From Rhinopomastus cyanomelas (lineage: Eukaryota > Chordata > Aves > Bucerotiformes > Rhinopomastidae), in contig VXBP01008268.1 of the NCBI GenBank assembly GCA_013400115.1, positions 25,050 to 89,049 on the forward strand: DNA of 64,000 bases, in the 5' to 3' direction. Under the pieces are notes generated by a model, which saw nothing but the letters and a program-made list of their open reading frames with translations, was not told where the DNA came from and ran no database searches. Of this stretch, positions 13,601-25,600 are shown piece after piece; positions within the stretch are counted from its first letter, which is position 1, and the number at the start of each line of letters is the position of its first letter. The position numbers and the translations under genes were made by a program.

Positions 13601-16600
13601 CTCTCCTTGAAACAATAAGCTTGTGCTACTCTGCACAACAGCGTAAAGTGGGACATGATGTGAAAGACAGCATTGTGTGTGTGTGGTGTGGGAAACAATT
13701 CCCTGGGCTGCTCCAAACCCAGCAGCCCTGTTCAATAGAGCACTAGTATGTATGCAGAGTTGGATCTCCTCCAGAAGAACACAAGTATAAGTAAAATAAG
13801 ATATGATGGCCTGATTTTTTTCAGAATTAAGGGAAATGTAATCTTGAATCTTCCTAGTCATTAGCTGCCTCCAAGGTATACATGATTACTGGCTGGTTAA
13901 TCAGCAAGACCCAGCTCAACCTAGATAAGTGGGATAGATGCTGTTTCTAAGGATAAACAAAAAGTAGAGCGAGAAATTTTATTAACAGTTGCTCATTCTC
14001 TTGTAACAAAAGCATTCCTCATCTGACTAGAGCATAAGCAATTTGTAGGCATGCTTGTATGCAGCAGAACATAAGCACACGTGTGCACTGGGCAGTCAGT
14101 GCCAAAAGGTTGGCAGCCCCTCTATTATCAAGACAGTACGATGTCCCTCAGCAGCTCTCAAGCTGCTAAAAGCAGGTACTCACATGGAGCTAGCAGAGCT
14201 TAAGAATTTATGGTGCAAATACAAATAGTCTCACAAACTTGTGTCCTATTTTTAGAACTCTTGTCAACAGAACTTGGAGATAATGTAAAATATTCACCAG
14301 AGGACAAGATGGCAGCAGTCCTAGAAAGCTGCATTTAATAAAAAACCATTGTATTGGTAATTGGTCTTCTGAGATCCAAAATCCTCTGCTCCAAATGTTA
14401 CTGATGACAGAAAAATTCCATCCTACAAGATGCTTTATAAAAGTCTTCCAGATAAGAACAGCTTAAGAGAGTAGAAATTAATTTGCTCTTGCTCTTTCAA
14501 GCATGATTAACTACTCTACTGTATAGGAAATTAGACTGATGAATCTATGGGCTGCTGCAGTATTACTCCAGTCTCATTCTAGTACCTGGATCTGGGGAAA
14601 GCCTCTTGCATTTTCAGAGACACAGACGTTGGTTTCTTTGGAGAACAACTTGTTGAGGAATTATTGTGCTGATTGGTATTCAGGCTTTAAATCAGGGTAA
14701 GGCCATAGCATGGAACAAGAGCCTCAGGGGTCAGTTAGAATTTGGGACATTTTTTTGTGGAGAAAGTTCTGGGACTTTTCTTACCTGTAAAACTATTGAA
14801 ATAATGAGAGAAGCCTGAAGTGTCCAGTATTAGAGCCTACTGGGAAAACTAGTCTTCAAATCTGGCTCTTCAACCAGCAAAGCTAGAGTTTGGAACATAA
14901 TTTCTGAAAGTGCATTGAGACTACATAAAGTAAAAAATCCAGGTCAGAAGTTGTTGCGAAACACTGGAAAGTCCAAGTCTGCATATCAGCATTTCAGGAA
15001 CAAACCAAAAAGGCTCATTGCTTCACAGGCAGTCCTCAAGCTTCTGCTTTTTCTTTTCCCCCCCCCTCCACCTACTCTGGCTTATCACACCAACTGAAGC
15101 CAGGGTCTCAACTTCAACAGAACAGCCCTTTATTCAACAGCCCCAACCATCTTCCAAGTCCAGAAAATTCAATGGCATGATTGTACTAAAGACAGCAGAG
15201 AAATAATTCTTTTTAAGAACAGCAGTTCACCCTGACATTGGTCAGTAGATTTGTGGCCAGAAGGTCAACTTTTCTCAAAGTAACTCAAGTTGTGTCTGAA
15301 TTACTGGGGAGCTCTGGACCAAAGTGACCTCACCAGAACAGCTGGATATGTCCCCATTTCTCCTTTGAGGACTTTGAATTAAGAGTTCATAAAATTCAAC
15401 ACTAACCCAGAAGCTGTACTTCACATTGGCATTACAAACACGTTCTATAGTTGTAGAATGGAAAAGCACACTTCACTCAATTCAAACACAGATTCACTTT
15501 TGCCTTCAAGGATTCAAAGCAAGGGTGGAAAATCCTTGCACCTAAAAGGCCACAACACAAGGCAAGTAATAATAGAACATCAACTGAATTTATAAAAACA
15601 AGAAAACTCAAAGTGATTGCCCAAAAATCAAGTGATCAGCCAAAAATAAACTCCCTGGTTCAGTATTAAGCTGAGAGCAAGTGATAGCAAAAGATAGGCT
15701 CTGAACAGATGTCGTATGTGTAGCACACAAGTTTACCAGTTTTCCTAAGGTTTAAAATTTCAGGTCCCTTTCTCCACTAATTTCTAAGAATATACACACT
15801 TTCCTAAACTGAAGAGTTTAGGTACTACTTTGTCAGGTAACTGAAAGGTGGAAATCCATATTTTCCATGCCAAATCAAAATGACTTGGAGTAGTTTTATT
15901 TAGTTAAGCTTTGCAAATAAGCCATTAGTGCTGTACTGGGTCTGACTGGAGTGGAGTTACTTTCCCCAGAGCAGCCTTCATGGTGATGCAGTATTTGTGA
16001 GTCACCAGAAAGGTGTTGGTAACGCACCAGTGAGTTGGCTGAGCAGTGCTGTACTCCACACATCAAGGCTGTCTCTGATACATCCGCCCCCACCAACAGA
16101 CTGGGGATGGGCAAGGTTTTGGGAGGGGACACAGACAGGATAGCTGACCCCAACTGACCAAAGGGCTGCTCCATTCCAAATCAGCAATAAAAGCTAAGAG
16201 AAAGAATGAGAAGGGGGATATTTGTTATTATGACATTTTCTTGTGGAGCAACCGCTCCACACACTGAAGCCCCTACTTCCTGGGAATGTTTGCGCATCAT
16301 CTGCTGATGGGATACAGAGAATAAAATCTTTTGTTTGTCTTTGGTTTTTTAAACTGCCTTTATCTTCACCCATGAGTTTATTCCAACCTTATTTTCTCCC
16401 TTTTAGCCCTGTTCTGCCAAGGAGAGTGACAGAGTGGCTTGGTGGGCACCTGGTGTACATCCAAGGAGAACCCACCTTAAGTGCCACACTAGAACAGAAC
16501 CACAAGTCTGGATTAGTTCAAACCATGGGAAGAATAAGTTTGAATTGCTTAAAATACATCACAAAGACATACCCTTCAGTCTGCTCAGGCACTCCTAATT

Positions 16601-19600
16601 ATTTATCTGACTGTCCTTTAATAGTTCATACTGAATAGAACAGAATAGAATAGAAACAAAATAGTGGAAGAGTTTTCCAAGCAGACTACAAACTGTTTAG
16701 CTGAAATCAATCTCATGCAAAAAAGTCTTAATATATAGCTATAGAAGTCATACACAAGAAAGATGACAGGTCTTAACACCAGTCTCTATAAAACAAGCTT
16801 AGTGGATCAACTTGTTTCTCCAGTTTTTTTGCACTGTACTCCAGAATTACATTAACTGATTGATATCAGAACAAAAACAACCTTCAATGCGGCATTTTGT
16901 TATGTTCATAATGTGAATTAGATTAAGTGCTGCTCAGGTACTACTAAAACTGTAATTTGATAAATCTAATTGTCAGGATTATCAGATGTCATAAGAGACA
17001 GGTTCACATCCCACCACTAAGCAGCAGGTTGTTTGGCAGACATTCCTCAGCTGAAACAACCACAATAATCCCTACATTGAAACAAGTGTATTTCAGAGAC
17101 ATTCAAAAGGTGTTTAGTTCCAAGGAACAATAATCCTAAACCTGTCTATTTTGTTCCAAGACAGTCAGGAAATATGCTCTTGACAGATCAAGTCAATTGA
17201 CCTTTCTTTTCCAGAAACCTCTTGCCCATCAAAATAAATCTCACAAGAGAAAATGTCAGAGATGCGAAAATACTGAATCTGTTTTTGCTGACCATCACTG
17301 CTAAGAATACAAACTTGGTTTTTGAGTTTATAAAGGAGTATCTATTTCAATAATTTTGACAAATAAAGTAACAGCTATAACAAATTACTTAAATTTCATA
17401 TCTTCAAGTAGAACTTAGATGCAAATTCTCTCTAAAGGATATTGGCCCTAATCAGAGAAATGTATTTATAATTAAAACCATGTAGATCATATAACAACTA
17501 TCTCACAGAAGGTTTCTGAGAGTTTATTTCATGAGAATGGTATTCTAATGATGTTTTGTTTTGCAGGCACATAGGGAGAAGCTGATTCAACTGCAGGCCA
17601 GTTTATTAATGACAACAATCCATACAGTACATTTTGCAGTCTCTTAAATATGAAAACCAGAGATCCCACAGCTTTTCAAAATCTTAGTGGCATAAAAAAG
17701 GCCTTAGCCTTTAGTTTCCATACATTAGCCAAACCTGTATACTTATCTGAAAGAGTATCACTACCAGTAAGGTTTGGGTCACTGAAGGGATAAAAATAAA
17801 TGGAAGAAAGAAGTTCAATCAAAGCTACTATTCAGTGCAAGGATCAAAAAATAAAAGCCAAGAATACACTGGTTATTGCTTTGCCTCCACCAGCCCTACT
17901 GTGAAGTTTTCATATCCTTTTAAAGATGTATCCGGCACTCTGTAAAAGAAAAACACACAAGAAAAAAGTACTCACACTGTTTGGGCGTTGAATGGCAGCT
18001 TCGTGCTGCAGTCTAACCCGCTGTGGCATCATCACATCATCCTGGAATAAATAGCACTCTGTTATTGAACATGAAAAGGGTCACAGTACAGTACTCAGAC
18101 ACAGATTAGAATATGCAGCTAAATTAACATCATTTTCCTGGCTCTCATTCAGAAACACAAATGGAGCAGATATTAAGAGCATTTAGCAGACTAAACTCAG
18201 TCCTGTTCAAATCGGAAGTGATCAAAACTCGGTTGTGATTTAAATATGTATCTTAGGGGCACCTATACATTTTCCATTTCTAAAGAAACTCCCCAGCTCT
18301 TTAACACCATTGGCAGCACTGCTGGCAGCATGTGTGGACAAGGAACTAACCTTGATCAAAAGCATGAGGTTTGAGATATTCCAACAATATGAGGAAATGG
18401 TCTTTGTAGTCTGGCTGTACCTGGTTTCATTGATAAGAAAACACCTTTTGTTTCTATATCTACCAATAGGTCATATTTAAAAACCACAAAAAATAGTACT
18501 TGAGAAAGTATAAAATAAAGGGAGCAAAAGAGGAGGAAAAAAGGGGGGAAAATGTAAAATGTTTTAACAGGTTCTCACGTTAAAATAGTTTTAAGGAGTT
18601 TCCTACTAAAGGCAAAACAACTAATATTGGATTTCCAACAACTTTAAAATTAAAACTTTCAGTCAAATCAACAGCAATGAAAGAACTTGAATACTTAGAG
18701 CTTAGAGGGTTGAGTTTGATATAAAGGTGACACTATAGTTTTATCAAAACGAATGCAAGTTTTAGTAGCTCCAACTACGTAACGCAATTCAAGAGAAAAG
18801 ATTAAAAGAGAAAAATAAAACATCTGACCCTTAGCAAATGCAAGTTTATAAAAGGTGGAAGGAACAGACTGTCAAAAGCTTTTTTTTGTACTTTGTATTT
18901 AGGATACATTTAGTAATAACCATAAGGAATGTTACTGATTTTCAAAGCCAACACAGGGAAAAACACCTTCTGAATTCTCATCCTCTATACATCAGTTACT
19001 TCAAAACCAGAGTGAAATTATTTACCATCTTAAGCCACTTATCAGTAAGGCACCGGAATTCAGGTACTGTTACCAAGCAATATTCCCATTAAAATTTACT
19101 CTATTTCCTGTAAGAACCACAATGCTATTTCTTCATACCCAGTACAGACCTAACTTTTGTAAATTAAAACCCGGTTTTCATCAGCAAGAGAGGTATATTT
19201 GAAGGCAGCTTTGTTCACTCCTTTAGAAACTACTGAGAATTCTTAGCTGTCTTCTTGTTAAATCCCCCAAATGAGAGAAGGCAAAAGAAATCCATCCAAA
19301 AGCAAGGATGTCAATGCTTTGAACAACGTTACTATTATCCGGTACAAGACACAACACACGTTCTTGTGCCAAAAGATTCCACAGTTTACAATCCTGCACA
19401 ACAGAGAAAAATGTAACAGAACTCTCATGTTCACAAAGAGGAAACATAAAGTACTATTTTAAAAGGTTAAATCAGCATGGAAAGTGTACAAGCCAAATTC
19501 AACCATTCTAGTCACCAAAGAGGTCATTTTTAGCTTTTCATAAGAAGAAAACTTGACAGCGAAGGTCCAGCTCCCCCTAACAAAACACTGTCATTTTCAT

Positions 19601-22600
19601 ACTATTGGCAAAACTAATGAGTGTACAGATCTGGGTCTCAGGCTATCGTTTAGATCATCAGTGTTCTGCAAACTCCAACTAAAAAGGGGACACTAGAGCC
19701 ACAGAAACTTCAAAATGACTTTTTTCATTAATACCTCTTTGTTCTCTCATGCTGGAATACTCTGTGAACTCCTACCCTGAATGACCTTTACAATTTTGTC
19801 ATTTCTTATTTTTTCATACATCTGATACTCTGTCATACAGTTCTGTGATACCTTCCAGATTAATGGAAAGAGAAACAAAAAAAGAACAACACAGTAATTT
19901 CAGACACAATCCCAAATACCATAATGAATTGATTAGGTAAAGAAAAAGAATAGCACAAAATAGGAACCACATCACACACCAAACTGAGCCACATGAACCA
20001 TTTTAGTTTGTTCAGACTCAAGCTGGGCGCCTGTAAGAGAAAGTTGACTGCAAATTCCAACTGCAGTGCACTCCAGATGCTTTACTATTGATAACTGGGC
20101 AGGTATCCAGAGTGGAAAACCTAAACATTCTTAAGTAATGTGACTGCATTCTAGACCAGCCTTTAAACACCAGGATAAAGTGTAACAGGTAAAACAAAAA
20201 CCCTTCACCACAACACAGGAGCTATTTAAAATTTTTCATTTTCATAGGCCCTTCATAAGACTGAGATGCCCAATTACACTCTGTACAGGTTTATAGAGTT
20301 TAAGCAAAGGTAGCATTAGACAACTAAGTTGTTGAAGTATTTTATCCAACTGTATGTTATATAATCACATATTTTATATAAAAATAGTTGCATTTATGAC
20401 ATTGAATTCAACAACCATGTTATCAATCTTTTTTTCTACAGTCTACAGCATCCAGTCAACTTCTTCAGTTTATATCTCAGGAACTAGACAAGCACATTCC
20501 AAATTATTTTTCACAAAAAAAAGAACATATCTGAGTGCATTACTTTATCAGAAAGGGAAGTTTGTCTTTGTCTCCTAGGTGCGAATAGGAAAGATAACAC
20601 TAGCAGTGAGTCACACTGAATATATAATTTTAAAATAAGGAAGTTTAAGAGAAATTTCCATGGAAATTCAATTTTCCCTGTTACCATGGAAGTCTCTAGT
20701 GGCTGTCTCTGAGCACACAGAAGGCAGATGAGACAAGGAGAGAACTCTCACTGTAAAAATAAATGTAAAATAAATGCTGGATAAATACATGGCTTCACTA
20801 AATATACACTTGCAATAGGATAGCTCAATAAAAAGGAATCTGTAAGAAAATCTATTTTAAAGTGACCCCACTCACCAAACTCAGTAGAATAATTATGTAA
20901 AATCTCAGATAATAGCCAGTGTTTCCATCATCTAAACATGTAGAAGCAGATAATGCACACAAGGCAAAAAAATACATGTAAACAGCAAGAAATAAAGCAG
21001 CATAAATAGAAACCTACTTTAGACACTCAAAATAGCCAAGAATCTATAGAAATTTTGTTGATTTACATACATGCTTCCTGCTCTCCAGAGTCTATTCTGA
21101 GTAGAAGTTAGTTATTCACCATCAGATGGGGTCCACCCTGTCAGCCAGAGGCTCTGTGCAACACACACCATTTGTACTGAACTCATTGTTCTGGTTTAGC
21201 TCACTCTTATGTTTGGTTGAAGAGAAGGAAAACAAAATCAATAGACTGAGCTCAAGAATATTACTGAAAACTGCTGTTGCTGTTTCAGTCTGTGTTTCTT
21301 AAGTCAGTTTGGGTAAATCCAAATAACAGGCATTCACTGGCTGCTTCAGGCAGCTGTTTGGACCACACTGAACTCCATTGATAACTTCATGACTTTCCCT
21401 CAGCAGTGGGGGTTTTGCACTTCAGAAAGCAAACCAAAATATACAACTCCATGTACAACAGACATCTACTCTTTAAAACCAAGGGTGAGTTCACATAAAA
21501 CACCCCACTAATTACAGCTCAGTGCTGAAGTGCTTTCTCAAGCTCACATTACAGACTCAGCACCACACACATTTCCAAATTCCTTCCTACTTCTCTGCTC
21601 GAAAAAAATAAGGAGCCGATACACTCCATCATTACACTAGCAGCAACTTCTTTTCACTGTAGATATCATACATAAAATACAACCTGCAGCAACGGGAAGA
21701 GGAATACTTGACTCTCTGAGAAAAAACATGGCATCATCAAACTCTTTCAATCCATCAAATGGTCACTTATCCTGCACCTGCTCAGATTATAGTAAAAATC
21801 TTTCTTTGCTGCAGTTCAGGTCAGCTCCTTGAACTAGGGAGGTAAAAGGCCTAGGGTCTCCAAAAACTGGTCTGTCAACAGCACTACCAGAGCAAATACC
21901 CTGATCTGGGGTGATTTTCCAGAAGCCCCCCAGAGTCCTGCACTCTAAAGACCACATACAGGTCACCTGGGCAGGACACACCCCAATGAGCTGTCAGTAT
22001 TTGCAAGATCAGAGAAAAAATACTGCTGCTCTGTTTCTCCCTCTGAATTAAGTTGAGAAAGATGGAGACAACAAAGAAAATACTTCAAAGTGTAAGAAGT
22101 TGATGAAGTTGATGTTACTGTACTCTTTTTTTTTTGTGCATGGCAGTACAAAGGTCTGCATCAGAGGGTACTTGTTGCTTTTATGCGCCTGAATGACTGG
22201 TACTTTCCATCAACATTAAATTAATTACAATATTTTTATGGAAACTTTAATTCAGCATCACTATTAATTATCATGATATTTTTGCTGCTAAAGCAGCTCC
22301 CAACTTGGTGCATTATTCACCTAATGCAGATATGTGCCTTTCCATATCTAGCTTTTCTGTAGTCACTAGAGATCCTCTTTCTCACATGGTCACTGAAAAA
22401 ACAGTACATGAGTGTTTGAGAGTCAAGTCAGTAAACAAAAGCAAAATCTTGTCAGTAGACAAGAATGAAATCCTCACTGCCAGCTCCAAATATCCACTAT
22501 AGCTAATGAACAGGTGAAGGTACATAGGGAGAGGTCAGGGCACCAAACCCTGTTCTTAATACATGCACTTGATTACAGAACAGTAAAAGGAATGATCCAT

Positions 22601-25600
22601 TCAAGCACTCAAATTCTTTTTTTGGTGTTCATTAGTGACTCGAACATGCACAGGAAGCAGCTTCTGATAACAGCATTGCTCATTACATGCATCTACTGCT
22701 CTTAGAGTAACACCTCAGTTCAGGATTTAAATCAGAGGATCAAATTTACCAGGAAGAGTGTATTAAAACAACAGAAAGCAAATACATGAAATCTGTTAAC
22801 AGCTTCTTCTCCTAGGCTATAGAGATGTTAATTTGAAAGAAAGGAAGAGTTAATTAGTGCCTGTAATGTATAATAGCAGCAAACAAGAAATCCATCTTTC
22901 TAAAACAGCAGGCTATGGAGACCATAAAATCAAACAGCCCTGTTTATAACTGAAAGTGAACTTGAAGGCTGGAGTACCTAAAACATCTTCCAAGCCTGGC
23001 TAGCTAAGGTCCAACCACCTTCTCCTAAATCTTTACGAACACCCCCTCTGTGAAGAGGTTTTGAACTGGTAACTCCAAAGAAGCATGCAATTTCACAGCA
23101 ATTAAGAATAACATTCCCAACTGAAATCATACAAGCAAATCCCACAAACAGAAAGGCACAGGTCAGCAGCTGCCAATTCAAACAGGGGAATGCCAATTCC
23201 GGTGATCTGACCTCATTTTTGATGAGTAAAACTTATCTGTTTCCCTCTGTCATATTCAGCCCTTAGCAAGCAGCAACACCGTGACAACACGATTTAGAGC
23301 CACACCTTTGAACTGCCTAATAACCTCACAAACAGCAACACACTGCCAACAAGGCCTTTCATAAGTCTAAAACAAATGTGTCGAGGACTCCAATGAGCAT
23401 GACTGGGTTCAAAATACTGCAGGTCAGAAAAGGACACATTTTTATCTAACAGTCAGGAACCCTTCACATTGATTAAACCTGGGATAATGGTAAATAGCAT
23501 AGAGTGTAAAGATGAAATGGAAGCAAGTTCTTTTTAAAGAAACAGATTTACACAAGCAAAGGCATGTTGAATTGAATGTCACACCAAACAGCAGCTAAAA
23601 GCAGAAAACACAATTTTTAGTGTAAGAGTTCTGCTGAGCTGCACTGGGGTAGACGATTCTGACAAAGATGGTCCCACCCTGGAGAGCTGGCAAGCTGAGG
23701 TTACAATGAGATGCAAGTGCTGGATCAAGTCATAACTGGCACAGCTAACAGTGAATTGTATTTGCATAATCAGTTCATTCTACTGTTGTTATCACCAGGA
23801 GTTTTCTGAGACTGTAAAATGTTAAATATGAGCAATTTGTTAAGTATCTTCGATTTTTCCACTTGTTTTCCTGGTGGGAAAAAAATGCCTCAGTAGCTTA
23901 GAGGCAAAATCTGTAACATCAACCACAGCAAAAACCTCTCCATCATAGCTATTAGTCAAACAGCTGCCACTTCATACTAGAATAGGCTGATCAAATTCCG
24001 ACAGTTCTGAGCTCTGTAACCTTTTTTTCCACATTTCTTCCCAATTTGTTGTCCTCACAAATCTGTGTTGAGAGACATAACACAAGCAGCTTGACTCCAG
24101 CTGGAACAGCAAGCAAAGCAGTTTGTCTGGGGCCAGATGCTCCTAAATATCTCCTAACATTCATTTTGCTCAACGTTGTTAACTGAACCTACATGGAGGC
24201 ACCTCTATGAAATGTACACAAACTGCTGATCCAGCCCCATTTCTCTCCACAAGCACCTATAGGGAACCTGAACCAATGGCTGCACTTCTGAAGGTCAGTT
24301 CCCTGGCATTAGTGCAGCACATTCCAATGGGCTGATATCAACATTCCTTCCCAGAGAGCTCCACACTGGATTGGTGACTGAAATGAAGGTAGGTGGCATG
24401 TAGAAGCAGAGCTGTTAAACAGCTGGCAACATCTGCGTTTCTGTTATTATCACACAACATTTACTAACTTCAGCCAAAATATTGAGCAATTTTTATACTT
24501 GCAGCAGTTTCCACATTCACTTTATTTCCTATGATCTGTTCTCAGCAAAAAATGTTACTCACAAGGAAGGACAGTAGAAAACACATTTAAGTAAAGCTGA
24601 TCCTTTTAGACCAAGATTAGGATTTGCATAGCTCAAAAAGTCTTTTGTTTGGAAGCATCTACATCTAGCTCAACAGCAGGAAAAGAAATGTATAGAACAG
24701 AAAATCCTGACAGCTTCTTTCAAGTCTGCGCACATTCTTAAGTCATAAAATTCTCAGATTACTTTGAGCAGGTCTTAATTATATTAAATATAAACTTATG
24801 ATAATGACAATACTGCAGAAATCTGAGACCATCACCTGTTACATTCCTTCATAGTTGTAATTTTTTTCCCTGATGTTCCCTGGCTGCGCAGGATAAGACA
24901 AAAAGAAGACACATGCTGGGTTAAACCATCAGGTAAATAACAAGTCAAGATTCCTGAACTCTATAAAAATATTAATTAAAGAATGTAACTTTCTAACTTG
25001 CTGGTGGTGATTTACAAACAACTAGATCTGTCTGGATTGAAAAGAATGACTAATTAAAAAATCACCTCAGTAAATTATTCTATGTAGAGTTGAGACAGAA
25101 GATAGGAAGTTCCACAGGACAAGAGGACAGTAGGTTCATTTCTCTCATGCGTACGTGGACTCTGCCAACTTTAGCCAACATGTGTATACAGGTAACTCAC
25201 CCTTGAGCCCTCCCTAGAATGCCCATCTAATGTGGTATCTGATCAAGCCTGCAATGCTTGAACTTTGTAAATCTGAAGTAAGACTAATTGTTTTTCCACT
25301 CTATATACCTAAACAGCCTCAGTGACTCACAGTACAAGAGAGTTAAATTCAATAAGTCATTCATACAAATTAACTGGCATTTGGACTTCTGTCTGCCTGG
25401 AGTAAAGCAACAAATTTTTCAAAGTTGTTTAACATCTTGCTTCTGAAATATCCATATACACCCAACAGGATCACATATTGCATTTCAAAGCTTCAACTTT
25501 CATAAACTTATGTACAAAGATTTACCTGAAATGCACCCTTTAAAAAACAAACAAACAATTAAAAACCACCGCAAAACAAACTGTCAAAATTTGGAAAACT

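Larger units (their letters stand above)
4675..17975. other. B3GNTL1 intron 5 (13.3 kb)
   Basis: Long intron between the exons ending ...RPNS and starting IIGC. It contains one CR1 copy (7441-7790) and one ERVL-like solo LTR (15932-16479), described separately. Elsewhere I see unremarkable AT-leaning DNA with short chance frames. No additional exon of the host gene is expected, because the flanking exons join in phase 0 without a gap relative to the human protein. Confidence 0.75.

Noticed and set aside
13673..13690. Short (GT)n run
   Set aside because: Fewer than ten units and interrupted; too short to list as a microsatellite.
15896..16187. Two minus-strand frames of 61-92 codons
   Set aside because: Antisense of the same LTR; no protein family recognised.
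16243..16638. 131-codon plus-strand open frame
   Set aside because: Its first 237 bases lie in the ERVL-like solo LTR (ends 16479) and the rest runs into unremarkable intron. It has no gene context.
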